DNA of 64,000 bases, from assembly GCF_051201625.1 (NCBI RefSeq), contig NZ_CP179203.1, forward strand, positions 310,001 through 374,000, read 5' to 3'. Made by a program: the position numbers and the translations under genes. The stretch comes from Shimia sp051201625. Its GTDB lineage: Bacteria > Pseudomonadota > Alphaproteobacteria > Rhodobacterales > Rhodobacteraceae. Positions 43,960 to 52,417 of the stretch are shown in pieces (the first letter of the stretch is position 1; the number at the start of each line of letters is the position of its first letter). The notes beneath the pieces were generated by a model that did not search any database, was not told the DNA's origin, and was given only the letters and a program-made list of their open reading frames with translations.

Positions 43960-45117
43960 ATGTCCGATGCGCCAGTATATGATATTGATCCGACCGCATT
44001 CGCGGAAGACCCATATCCGGATTTGAAACGGATGCGAAAGCATTTTCCAATCGCTTTTGTACCGCAGCTTGGTGCTACGCTTATCACCCGACGTAATGGG
44101 ATCTTTGTGAACGAAAAGAAAGTTGACGTGTTTTCCTCGGATCAACCGAATGGCTTGATGACGTTGCTTATGGGGCAAAATATGATGCGTAAGGATGGAC
44201 CCTCACATCAAGCAGACCGCAAAGCAATTTTTCCAACCGTTTCACCGAAAACTGTGCGGGATGTTTGGAAGGGTCAATTCATTTCTTCTACCTCAAGGAT
44301 ACTGGATCGCATCGCACCGGCGCGACACGCAGATCTGGTGGCAGATATTGCGCGAGCGATTTCTGGAGAGGCGCTGAAGGCAATGACAGGTTTGACCAAT
44401 ATGACTTGGCAAGAGATGGACCGTGTCAGTCAGGGGATGATTGACGGTTGCGCCAACTATGCAGGAGACGCTTTGGTCGAAAGCAATTGCTGGAAGTGTA
44501 CTGCTTCGATTGACGAGCATATCGATACTCGGATTATTGAGCTTAACAGGTCTCCGGACAGCTCTATGTTGTCTGTGATGATGCAGGCTGGCCTGCCAGA
44601 AAGTGCAATCAGGGCAAATATTAAACTGGTGATAAGTGGGGGACAGAATGAGCCCCGTGATGCGATTTCTGGGGCGGCATGGGCGATTTTAACCCATCCT
44701 GACCAATTTGCGATGGTACGCTGCGGTGCCGCGACTTGGTTACAGGTGTTTGAAGAGTATGCGCGCTGGGTATCACCTATTGGAATGTCTCCGCGCCGTG
44801 TCACGAAGAAATTCAAAACTGAGGGTGTCACATTTGACCCTGAAGACAGGGTATTTTTGATGTTTGGTTCTGGCAACCGAGATGAAACTGTGTTCATGCA
44901 TCCAGACGATTTTGACATCACGCAAGATATTAAAGCTGCGATCAGTTTTGGCGCTGGCCCACATTTCTGTGCTGGAGCATGGGCGTCGCGGTGCCTGATT
45001 GCTGAAGTCGCGTTGCCAATGATCTTTGATAGGTTGCCAGAGCTTCGGCTTGACGGGAGCACCACATTCCGAGGGTGGGCCTTTCGTGGCCCAGTTTCGG
45101 TACCTGTTGCATGGTAA
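43960..45117 (+). CDS. Cytochrome P450
   Basis: Soluble bacterial P450 of 385 residues. The haem-binding loop is FGAGPHFCAGAWASR with ligand Cys337. The K-helix ExxR is in EEYARWVSP, and the I-helix region reads ISGGQNEPRDAISGAAW, in which GGQNEPRD stands where most P450s have AG-x-[ED]-T. The Glu/Asp and Thr proton-relay pair is therefore replaced. The ATG at 43960 with AGGGGA upstream is used. It follows tdh by 63 bp on the same strand with no terminator seen, so it may be in the threonine operon. Substrate and redox partner are unknown; no ferredoxin is adjacent. Confidence 0.88.
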   Translation: MSDAPVYDIDPTAFAEDPYPDLKRMRKHFPIAFVPQLGATLITRRNGIFVNEKKVDVFSSDQPNGLMTLLMGQNMMRKDGPSHQADRKAIFPTVSPKTVRDVWKGQFISSTSRILDRIAPARHADLVADIARAISGEALKAMTGLTNMTWQEMDRVSQGMIDGCANYAGDALVESNCWKCTASIDEHIDTRIIELNRSPDSSMLSVMMQAGLPESAIRANIKLVISGGQNEPRDAISGAAWAILTHPDQFAMVRCGAATWLQVFEEYARWVSPIGMSPRRVTKKFKTEGVTFDPEDRVFLMFGSGNRDETVFMHPDDFDITQDIKAAISFGAGPHFCAGAWASRCLIAEVALPMIFDRLPELRLDGSTTFRGWAFRGPVSVPVAW

Positions 45118-45778
45118 TCTCATAAATAATTGAGCCTCAAAACAAAATTTGAAAAATAGAAAATTTACCTCCTGTAAGCATTTATAATGCTGCTCGGGTC
45201 GTTCCCATTAAAGAGTTGCAGGGGATTAACTCGGACAGAGATGCGGCTACTGATTGCAGTAATTTCAACGGATACGTTCCAGGTTTTGGCAAGGGCATGC
45301 ACCAGAGGGTAACTTCTAGACCAAATAGAAATTTGGTCAGCATTGGCCGAGGTAGGGATAACCTCTAAAAAGATTGTCCGACTAGTTGCGGCAGTGGGCA
45401 AACAAAAACAGCCAGAACTAATTTAACCAAAGGTTAGCAAGTTGGGATAAAACTCTAATTTCTGACAAAAATTTCTGGAGCAAGGAAGATTTTCTGATGA
45501 GCTTAATATTGGACCTTTCCTAGGGCAGCAGGACCAAACGATTTTTTTCGCAAGGGATTTACCAAAAAACATCCAATCAGAAAAATGACTAGACTAATCA
45601 GATCAAGTTGGATGCACTGCGACTAGCTAAGACGTAAATCGTCTAGGCCAGCGCTGTCTTGTCTACGGCAGATCTGTAAAACACGCTAAAATTCGATTTA
45701 AAAACGACTCATTAACAGCAACTTAATGGTTGGTGATGTAATTAACCTAGAGCAGAAACGTAGTGACTAAGATTACGG
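45118..45778. other. 661-bp region without a recognised gene
   Basis: AT-rich DNA between the convergent P450 and HD-domain genes. A minus-strand frame at 45165-45401 (78 codons, beginning MPTAATSRTIFLEVIPTSA) is the only stretch with protein-like composition, and it could be a remnant or a small gene; it has no family resemblance and no ribosome site. No repeats, hairpins with T-runs or tRNA-like sequences were noticed. Confidence 0.35.
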
Positions 45779-46441
45779 TCAAGTGGTAGCGTTCCAATCG
45801 GTTGGTAGCTCAGTGCCAAGTTCTCCGGCTAATTCATGGGCAAAGCGCAACATTACGGTAACGCGTTTTCTTGCCATCATCTTACCAGTATTTGTTAGCA
45901 TGTCGTCGGGCAAACGCAGCAACTTAACTGGCCAGTGGTCCATTGAAAAAAGTTGATCGTTGCACAAGCGATTTTCAGCAAATGGGTCGTTTGGATCATA
46001 GAGTGCTCGGTTCAAATTGCCAGAAACCAGCAAACAGCGAGCAATTCCTATCGCGCCAAGTGCGTCAAGCCTGTCTGCATCACGCAGAATTCTCGCTTCG
46101 AGCGTTTCGGGTGTTACAGAGGTTGAAAAGCTATGCGCGGCGATTGAGTGTTGCGTACGTGCAATTTCCTCTGGCTCAAAGCCAAGTTTGGTAAGGAGCG
46201 GGCCTGCAGCCTGTGCGGAATGTTTCGATGCACTTGCACGATTAGCGTCATTCTTTGGTAAATTAACGAGGTCGTGTAGGTAAGCTGCAGCAAGAAGGCA
46301 CTTGCTGAGGGTGCCACCCTCAGAGATTGCGATGTTTTCACAATTGTGGGAGACGCGATCGAGATGGGAAATGTCGTGCGCTGGGTCTTCTCGCATGTGC
46401 TGGGAGACAATGCGGCGTAAATCGTGCCGCAAGGTTTCCAT
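45779..46441 (-). CDS. HD-domain phosphohydrolase
   Basis: Metal-dependent hydrolase of the HD superfamily (YedJ-like), 220 residues. Metal-binding residues fit H in DPAHDISHLDRV, HD in AAAYLHDLVNLPKND, and D in ILRDADRLDALGAIGIAR. Further conserved features are SKHSAQAAGPLL and the C-terminal KMMARKRVTVMLRFAHEL. The substrate is unknown; the family acts on nucleotides and related phosphates. Its ATG lies one base after the aroC stop (TGAAATG), so it is translated from the aroC message. Confidence 0.85.
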   Translation of the reverse strand: METLRHDLRRIVSQHMREDPAHDISHLDRVSHNCENIAISEGGTLSKCLLAAAYLHDLVNLPKNDANRASASKHSAQAAGPLLTKLGFEPEEIARTQHSIAAHSFSTSVTPETLEARILRDADRLDALGAIGIARCLLVSGNLNRALYDPNDPFAENRLCNDQLFSMDHWPVKLLRLPDDMLTNTGKMMARKRVTVMLRFAHELAGELGTELPTDWNATT

Positions 46442-46442
46442 T

Positions 46443-47546
46443 TCAGCCTATCTTCCCTTGGTTTTCACCAACCTGACCACGATGCAGCAGCAGGTGATCC
46501 AAAACCACACAAGCCATCATTGCCTCACCGACTGGAACGGCACGGATACCAACGCAGGGGTCATGGCGCCCTTTGGTGATAACTTCGATTGGTGTACCAT
46601 CCTTGCGGATTGATTTACGCGGACTGAGGATTGACGACGTTGGTTTTACAGCAAATCGAACCACCAAATCTTGACCAGTGGAAATTCCACCGAGAATACC
46701 CCCAGCATGGTTCGAACTGTATTCTGGGCCACTATCACCCATGAAAATCTCATCTGCGTTTTGTGTGCCCTTTAACCGAGCTGAGGCCATGCCTTCGCCT
46801 ATTTCAACGGCCTTTACTGCGTTAATCGACATCATTGCGGCTGCTAAATCTGTGTCTAGTTTCCCATAAATCGGCGCACCCAACCCGGCTGGAACGCCGC
46901 GAGCAACAACTTCGACTACCGCGCCGACTGAGTCGTGGGCTTTACGTAATGACTGCAGATATTTTTCCCATTTTTGAGCAACTTCATGGCTCTGAGGTAT
47001 CCAGAAATCATTATGGTCGATGGCATCCCATTCAAACGCAGCCCGGTCAATATCCAAATCGCCCATAGCGGTCATATAACCCTTGATCTCAACACCTGGT
47101 AAAATCGCATTGATGACCTCACGAGCAACTCCACCCGCAGCCACCCGGGCAGCAGTTTCGCGAGCTGAACTGCGTCCGCCGCCGCGGTAATCGCGAATGC
47201 CGTATTTTTGCCAATAGGTTATGTCGGCGTGACCGGGCCGAAAGGTTTCAGAAATATCACCGTAATCGCGGCTGCGCTGATCAGTGTTCTCGATCATCAG
47301 CTGGATCGGCGTGCCGGTTGTTTGTCCATCAAAAACGCCCGACAGTATCTTGACGACGTCCGGCTCCTTGCGCTGCGTGGTGTTTTTATTCTGCCCAGGA
47401 CGGCGCTTGTCCAGCCAGTGCTGCAGCATTTTTGGCGTTATTGGGATGCCCGGAGGGCAGCCATCTACCGAGGCGCCCAAAGCAGGGCCATGACTTTCAC
47501 CCCAGGTTGTAACTCGGAATAAGTGGCCAAAACTGTTCATTGACAT
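46443..47546 (-). CDS. aroC: Chorismate synthase
   Basis: FMN-dependent last step of the shikimate pathway. Signatures: GHLFRVTTWGESHGPALG at the N-terminus, the RRPGQNKNTTQRKEPDVV region, GGGRSSARETAARVAAG, and GGILGGISTGQDLVVRFAVK towards the C-terminus. The ATG at 47546 (MSMNSFGH) gives 367 residues, as expected; GGAG lies about ten bases upstream. A second ATG two codons on (47540) is also possible. The HD-domain gene is coupled directly behind it. Confidence 0.96.
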   Translation of the reverse strand: MSMNSFGHLFRVTTWGESHGPALGASVDGCPPGIPITPKMLQHWLDKRRPGQNKNTTQRKEPDVVKILSGVFDGQTTGTPIQLMIENTDQRSRDYGDISETFRPGHADITYWQKYGIRDYRGGGRSSARETAARVAAGGVAREVINAILPGVEIKGYMTAMGDLDIDRAAFEWDAIDHNDFWIPQSHEVAQKWEKYLQSLRKAHDSVGAVVEVVARGVPAGLGAPIYGKLDTDLAAAMMSINAVKAVEIGEGMASARLKGTQNADEIFMGDSGPEYSSNHAGGILGGISTGQDLVVRFAVKPTSSILSPRKSIRKDGTPIEVITKGRHDPCVGIRAVPVGEAMMACVVLDHLLLHRGQVGENQGKIG

Positions 47547-48069
47547 GGCAGGCGGACTCCTAAGATGCTCTAAATGGTCTATCGGCCGCCGCGGCATTGC
47601 TCAAGAGGATTTGATTGGCACGCTGAGCCGAAAGTAGCGTGCTTCAGTTCTGCCAAGGTTTGGAATTCGTAAGGAATTGTCTTCGCAGAGTTGCATGCGG
47701 TTGGCCGATTGTAGTGAAACCTATCACAAAGTAATCTTTTGTGCTTGTGCCTCTGTTACGCACCTGCGTGCATGTCCGTTAATGCATGACGGTGGTGAAT
47801 TTTGGATTTGGCAACACGAGAAATTTGTTCAGTCAATTGTCGAGTTATTTAAAAGGCCAGCACACATGTGGGTTAGATTGGCGTAGACGCATAGCTATCC
47901 GGTAGTTCAACGATTAGGACGTCCCTGCAGCCAATGTTTGACAGTGTCTCGTCTGTCAAGAAGGTTCGGATTTCTCACTACGCTGCAAGCGCGATTAAAA
48001 AAGTTTCGACTTCAAGAAAAAAGTAAACTTAATAATTCTTGATTTCAGTTAGGCAGGCGCCCACCGTGT
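47547..48069. other. Intergenic region upstream of aroC
   Basis: About 520 bp between the aroC start and the end of the DUF1244 gene. A plus-strand frame at 47677-47886 (69 codons) is not protein-like. The one notable structure is TTGACAG-TGTCTCGT-CTGTCAA (47938-47959), a perfect 7-bp inverted repeat. It is preceded by a tRNA D-arm-like stretch (TAGTTCAACGATTAGGAC, about 47903-47920) and followed by a T-loop-like GGTTCGGATT. Confidence 0.4.
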
Positions 48070-48384
48070 TTACGTCCCTCCGCTGACATTCTTGGCAAAT
48101 GCAACATCAAATTCCGCCTTTTTTTCATTGGTGACTTCAGTCTGATAATTGGACCTCCACTCGTCCATTGTCATACCGTAGAATATTTCACGAGCTTCAT
48201 CTTTAGTCATTTCGATGCCTTGTTTGTTGGCTGCTTCCTGATACCAGCGGCTCAAACAATTGCGGCAAAAGCCCGCTAAATTCATCATATCGATATTCTG
48301 AACATCTGTGCGCTTTTCCATCAGGTGTTCTCGCAGCGTGCGAAATGCTGCTGCTTCAAGTTCAATCTGGGTTTTTTTATCCAT
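48070..48384 (-). CDS. DUF1244 family protein
   Basis: Small cytoplasmic protein of 104 residues belonging to the DUF1244 (SMc04008-like) family of Alphaproteobacteria and related groups. The conserved core is MMNLAGFCRNCLSRWYQEAA with a C-x-x-C pair, then REIFYGMTMDEWRSNYQ. Its function is not established. The ATG at 48384 with GGGAG upstream is used; an earlier in-frame start at 48417 lacks a ribosome site. It stands alone between aroC and the BlaI/M56 pair. Confidence 0.88.
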   Translation of the reverse strand: MDKKTQIELEAAAFRTLREHLMEKRTDVQNIDMMNLAGFCRNCLSRWYQEAANKQGIEMTKDEAREIFYGMTMDEWRSNYQTEVTNEKKAEFDVAFAKNVSGGT

Positions 48385-48746
48385 AACGGGCTCCCGAGAG
48401 CTAATTGAAAGAGACAACGATCTAGCAGGCTAAACAATGCTGAGCAACTACGTCATTTAACTTCCAAGATTATCGATTGCTTGTTTAAAATTTGGAAATA
48501 AAAAATTTTCCAGTACCGTATCCTTCTCAAAAACATGTCTGGCATTGTTTTGTTTGCTAAAAACAAGTTGATCCAAAATCGTTCAGAATAATTCTGCATT
48601 CAGTTGAAAAAGTAAGTGAAAGCAAGTGAAGATGAATGAAAAAAAATCTTTACCGAGAAATCAGCGATTAAGTTTTATGTCCGGTGTGAATACATTTTCT
48701 TTTTACCGACCCAAAAGTTGATTAATTATCAGGTGCCAACTCCACC
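48385..48746. other. AT-rich intergenic region
   Basis: About 360 bp downstream of the M56 peptidase gene and upstream of the DUF1244 gene. It contains a purine-rich stretch with AAGTGAA/AAGATGAA-like short repeats (about 48612-48650) but no frame worth calling. No clear terminator for the blaI-M56 unit was found. Confidence 0.35.
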
Positions 48747-49892
48747 TTAATTCCGTATACGCCCGAAAGTCGACAAACGGTTGATTTCGTCAAGCCGCTC
48801 TAGGTTCACCACAGTCGACAGCATCAATCTGTCCTGACTCCAGTCACCAGATCTCTGAACGCAAATAGTTGTGATCAACAGCACAACTGCCAGTGGCAGA
48901 GTGGTCATCACAAACATAAATTTTTGCCTCTTGATCGGACGTAGATCCAGCGCTGAAAGAATGCGATGCTCCAGAAGTCCTAATTTTCCTTGGCGCGCAA
49001 GTGATCTGTTGGCCGTAACAAGCGTTACTTTTGGAACAGCAATGACAAAGGCTCTGTCACGTCGCAGTGTATTTTGGCATACAGACAGAAGAGTTTCACA
49101 ATAGGTTTTAACATCAATCACCCCACGATTTAAAACCTTGCTGTCGCAGTTAAACTCACGCAAGTCTTCAATCTGCCTTTTCCAAGCATGGAAAAATGGG
49201 TTGAGAAAGAAAAGCGGTTTGAGCGCTTCAAGGAAGATTTCCCATTCAAGGTCGCCCTGTCGGATGTGCTGTAGCTCATGGGCGATTGATACTCGGAGTT
49301 CATGTGACTGCGCTAGCATGTGGGAGGGAAGCACGACATAATAACAGCGCAATCCACGCGTGGAGAAAGGCACCAACGTGCGGTCTGATAATTGAATACG
49401 AATGCGACCAAAGCTGCGCCATTTGTAACTTTTCTTTACAATTCCACGGAGGCATTTAATCGAGTAAAAAAGTCGTGTCACACCCAAGATGAAGCCAACA
49501 GAAAATACGGCGATAACGATTTGCGCAATCCAACCATCACCGTTGACCACATTTAGCATGAACGTGTCGCGCATGCGTATCAAACCCTCAAGGTCGGAGG
49601 CCTTCATTTCAAAGCCACCATTAAGGTAGTGGGAAACGACCATGTCAGAAAGGTTGAAGTTCACGTTGATAGTGAAACCAACATTCTTCAATGATAGGTA
49701 GGCATGAATGATTAGGGGCGAAAAGATGATTAAAAGAAAAACACTGTTTAGAATTTTGAGTTGCGATCCGTATGCTTGCTCCATTCCGGTTCGGGCCATC
49801 AATCCTCGAACACAGCGCCATATTAGATATGCAACTGAAAGAAGAATATTTGCGTTTAAAAACGCGTCCAGTAGCAATTCACCCGGAATCAT
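48747..49892 (-). CDS. BlaR1-like M56 metallopeptidase lacking a penicillin-sensor domain
   Basis: Membrane zinc peptidase of the BlaR1/MecR1 family, 381 residues. Four hydrophobic segments are seen (start, about residues 45-65, 125-145 and 325-345). The cytoplasmic zinc motif HELQH lies in SIAHELQHIRQGDLEWE, with a downstream EFNCDSKVL segment typical of M56. The protein stops about 30 residues after its last helix, whereas BlaR1 continues with an approximately 250-residue beta-lactam-binding domain. It overlaps blaI by 14 bp. It is expected to cleave the adjacent BlaI-type repressor on an unknown signal. Confidence 0.87.
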   Translation of the reverse strand: MIPGELLLDAFLNANILLSVAYLIWRCVRGLMARTGMEQAYGSQLKILNSVFLLIIFSPLIIHAYLSLKNVGFTINVNFNLSDMVVSHYLNGGFEMKASDLEGLIRMRDTFMLNVVNGDGWIAQIVIAVFSVGFILGVTRLFYSIKCLRGIVKKSYKWRSFGRIRIQLSDRTLVPFSTRGLRCYYVVLPSHMLAQSHELRVSIAHELQHIRQGDLEWEIFLEALKPLFFLNPFFHAWKRQIEDLREFNCDSKVLNRGVIDVKTYCETLLSVCQNTLRRDRAFVIAVPKVTLVTANRSLARQGKLGLLEHRILSALDLRPIKRQKFMFVMTTLPLAVVLLITTICVQRSGDWSQDRLMLSTVVNLERLDEINRLSTFGRIRN

Positions 49893-50274
49893 TCTTTAAC
49901 CTCCGATCTACAACTGCTCGGATTTGCCCCAATGCTTCCTCAGTAAGATCTTCGTCGTTAACAAGACGCGCTACGAGTGACGCAGGCATATCATCAAACA
50001 GCTTTGCAGAAAGATCCTTCAGCGAACGTGACTGGTATGCGTCACGAGCTAGTGTCGGAATGTAGACGTGGCTCTTGCCCTCTTTCCTGCTGGTGACAAA
50101 ACTCTTTTGCTCCAAAATTCGTAAAATGGTCGCAGCAGATGTGTAAGCCAGGCCTCGGGACTCGGGCAAACGCCCCAAAACGTCACGAACAGTGCCCTCG
50201 TCTATTGCCCAAAGTTCATTCATGAACTCCAGTTCCACCTCAGTCAGTAGATTTTTCTTTTTCTTTTTCATCAC
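49879..50274 (-). CDS. BlaI/MecI-family transcriptional repressor
   Basis: Winged-helix repressor of 131 residues. TEVELEFMNELWAIDEGTVRDVL is followed by the recognition region YTSAATILRILEQKSFVTSRKEGK, ending VYIPTLARDAY, all typical of BlaI/MecI/CopY. It starts with GTG 50274, or ATG 50271 directly after; AGGA lies seven bases before the GTG. The N-terminus has five consecutive lysines. It is the first gene of a two-gene unit with the M56 peptidase. No beta-lactamase or PBP gene is nearby, so its targets are elsewhere or are its own operon. Confidence 0.9.
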   Translation of the reverse strand: MMKKKKKNLLTEVELEFMNELWAIDEGTVRDVLGRLPESRGLAYTSAATILRILEQKSFVTSRKEGKSHVYIPTLARDAYQSRSLKDLSAKLFDDMPASLVARLVNDEDLTEEALGQIRAVVDRRLKNDSG

Positions 50275-50302
50275 CGATTTATCCTAAGAAAATCATATGC
50301 AA

Positions 50303-50321
50303 TGTTCACTGCGTATGAACA
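50303..50321. promoter_or_regulatory. Candidate BlaI operator upstream of the blaI-M56 unit
   Basis: TGTTCA-N7-TGAACA is a perfect inverted repeat about 30 bp before the blaI start. Its sequence differs from the TACA...TGTA-type operators of staphylococcal BlaI, but position and symmetry fit an autoregulatory site. Confidence 0.5.
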
Positions 50322-50349
50322 CTAGTCAATTGGTTGCAGAATGTAAATT

Positions 50350-50757
50350 TTAGACTTTTCGGAAGCAAAATACGCCCCACGCGATGCTGATGGCTAGCGG
50401 CCACCACAGAGTTTGGCCAAAAATCCCTAACCAGGCCAAAAATATATAGGCGGTGCCGAGAAGGGAAATGAATAATCGATCGCCTAAAGTGGTGGTTAGT
50501 CCCAAAAGCCCCCGCCGTTCAATTCCATCGCGATACTTCACCACTTCTAGAATTCCGATCACAGCGATCGCACTAAAGAGCCCGCAAAATAGCAAAAACG
50601 TAGCTGGGGTCCATGCCATCCAAAAAGAAGGCCACAGTGGGGCAATCCAAGAAAACCCTTCGTCAACTTCTTTCTTGGCGACATTTCCCCAACCCTGCGC
50701 AGACGCTGAGGTGGTAAAGGCTAGAGAGACCCCTAATAAATGCCAAATTGGGCGCAT
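50350..50757 (-). CDS. glpU: DUF2160 membrane protein of the glycerol ABC transporter (GlpU-like)
   Basis: Small membrane protein of 135 residues, a DUF2160 family member, which accompanies glycerol ABC transporters of rhizobia and roseobacters. It has a signal-like N-terminus (HLLGVSLAFTTSASAQ) and three further hydrophobic segments, with WIAPLWPSFWMAWTPATFLL and LFISLLGTAYIFLAWLGIFG. The exact role is unknown. It is the last gene of the operon, two bases behind the permease gene glpQ. Confidence 0.85.
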   Translation of the reverse strand: MRPIWHLLGVSLAFTTSASAQGWGNVAKKEVDEGFSWIAPLWPSFWMAWTPATFLLFCGLFSAIAVIGILEVVKYRDGIERRGLLGLTTTLGDRLFISLLGTAYIFLAWLGIFGQTLWWPLAISIAWGVFCFRKV

Positions 50758-50759
50758 TT

Positions 50760-51557
50760 CTAAACCCTCCCCAAGGCAAAGCCCTTGGCAATGTAATTTC
50801 GGACAAAATAGATCACGATGGCACCGGGAATAATAGTCAGGGTGCCCGCTGCCGCAAGTAAACCGAGTTCATATCCCGCTGAGGACGCTGTTTTGGTCAT
50901 TGTAGCGGCGATCGGCTTTGCCTGTACAGCTGTGAGTGTTTTCGCAAGCAAAAGCTCAACCCACGAAAACATGAAGCAAAAGAATGCTGCAACGCCAACC
51001 CCGGCTTTGATTGTTGGAAGAAAGATCGTGATGAAAAATCGTGGAAATGAATAGCCATCAACGTAGGCAGTTTCGTCTAACTCTTTGGGGATTCCACCCA
51101 TGAAGCCCTCAAGAATCCAGACCGCCAATGGGATGTTAAATAGGCAATGTGCCAAGGCAACTGCGAGGTAGGTATCAAACAGACCAACAGATGAGTACAA
51201 TTGGAAGAAGGGTAGCGCGAATACCGCTGCAGGGGCCATACGGTTTGTCAAAAGCCAGAAAAATAACTGCTTATCGCCGAGAAACCGGTAACGTGAAAAC
51301 GCGTATGCCGCGGGCAATGCAACACATACAGATATCACGGTGTTGAGGGATACATAAATGATCGAGTTGATATAACCCCAATACCAAGTCGGATCAGTAA
51401 AAATGACCTTATAATTTTCGAGTGTGAAGGTTTGTGGAAACAGGCTGAAGCCAGATAAGATTTCCCCTGTTGTTTTGAAGCTCATAGCTACCAGCCAATA
51501 GATTGGTAGCAATAAAAACAAGATATAGAGGATCGGAATGATGGAGCGTTTTCTCAT
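50760..51557 (-). CDS. glpQ: Glycerol ABC transporter permease GlpQ
   Basis: Inner-membrane permease of 265 residues with six hydrophobic segments. The cytoplasmic EAA loop that contacts the ATPase reads ELDETAYVDGYSFPRFFITI followed by FLPTIKAG (about residues 160-185). Family: CUT1-type (MalG-like) sugar/polyol permease. It overlaps the other permease gene by four bases (ATGA). Assignment to glycerol rests on the operon type (SBP with two ATPases, two permeases and DUF2160), which is the characterised rhizobial glycerol system. Confidence 0.88.
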   Translation of the reverse strand: MRKRSIIPILYILFLLLPIYWLVAMSFKTTGEILSGFSLFPQTFTLENYKVIFTDPTWYWGYINSIIYVSLNTVISVCVALPAAYAFSRYRFLGDKQLFFWLLTNRMAPAAVFALPFFQLYSSVGLFDTYLAVALAHCLFNIPLAVWILEGFMGGIPKELDETAYVDGYSFPRFFITIFLPTIKAGVGVAAFFCFMFSWVELLLAKTLTAVQAKPIAATMTKTASSAGYELGLLAAAGTLTIIPGAIVIYFVRNYIAKGFALGRV

Positions 51558-52417
51558 TGCGCGTCATCCTTTGTCATCAGCGTGTAGAATAACCAAGAAA
51601 CCAGCAAGGTGATTGCGAAGTAGATTAGGCTCATTGCAGCGGCGGGGCCTAAATCAAATTGGCCAAGCGCAATCTTCACCAAATCAATCGATAATAGGGT
51701 TGTTGAATTGCCTGGGCCGCCACCTGTCAGGACGAAGGGTTCAGTGTAGATATTAAAGCTGTCCATGAACCGTAAAAGGATAGCAATCGTCAGTACAGTT
51801 TTCATTTTGGGTAGCTGAATGTAGCGAAAAACCTTCCATGGGCTTGCGCTGTCGATCTTAGCTGCTTGATAATACGCATCAGGGATAGATACCAAACCTG
51901 CGTATGACAAGAGCACCACTAGCGAAGTCCAATGCCAGACATCCATTACGACGATTGTTATCCATGCAGAAATTGGTTGCTGCGTCATGTCATAATTTAC
52001 GCCCAGAACATCGTTCATGAAGTATCCCAGTAAACCGATGTTAGGCAGGGTAAAGATATTCCACATTGATCCAACTACATTCCAAGGGATCAGCATTGGA
52101 AGCGCCATGGTTACCAGACAGACTGGCACCCAGAACCCTTTTCGCGGCATCGACAAGGCAACGATAATGCCCAATGGAACCTCAATAACCAATATCAGGA
52201 ACGTGAACATAAATTGCCGCCCAAGCGCTGCGTGAAAGCGGTCAGAGCGAAGAATTTGCTCGAACCAGTCAAGACCCTGCCAGAAAAAGATGTTGTTCCC
52301 GAATGTTTCTTGAACAGAGTAATTGACCACCGTCATAATTGGCACTAGCGCGTTGAATGCGACCAATAGTAAAACTGGAAGAACAAAGAACCATGCGCGT
52401 TGATTTTCGGTTTTCAT
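51554..52417 (-). CDS. glpP: Glycerol ABC transporter permease GlpP
   Basis: MalF-like permease partner of 287 residues with six membrane helices. The EAA loop is SIPDAYYQAAKIDSASPWKV followed by FRYIQLPKM (about residues 180-208). TEPFVLTGGGPGNSTTLLSID is the family's usual C-terminal signature. It overlaps glpT and glpQ by four bases on either side. Confidence 0.88.
   Translation of the reverse strand: MKTENQRAWFFVLPVLLLVAFNALVPIMTVVNYSVQETFGNNIFFWQGLDWFEQILRSDRFHAALGRQFMFTFLILVIEVPLGIIVALSMPRKGFWVPVCLVTMALPMLIPWNVVGSMWNIFTLPNIGLLGYFMNDVLGVNYDMTQQPISAWITIVVMDVWHWTSLVVLLSYAGLVSIPDAYYQAAKIDSASPWKVFRYIQLPKMKTVLTIAILLRFMDSFNIYTEPFVLTGGGPGNSTTLLSIDLVKIALGQFDLGPAAAMSLIYFAITLLVSWLFYTLMTKDDAQ

Noticed and set aside
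45165..45401. 78-codon minus-strand frame in the gap after the P450 gene
   Set aside because: Composition is somewhat protein-like, but there is no ribosome site, no family and no neighbour support; left as part of the intergenic description.
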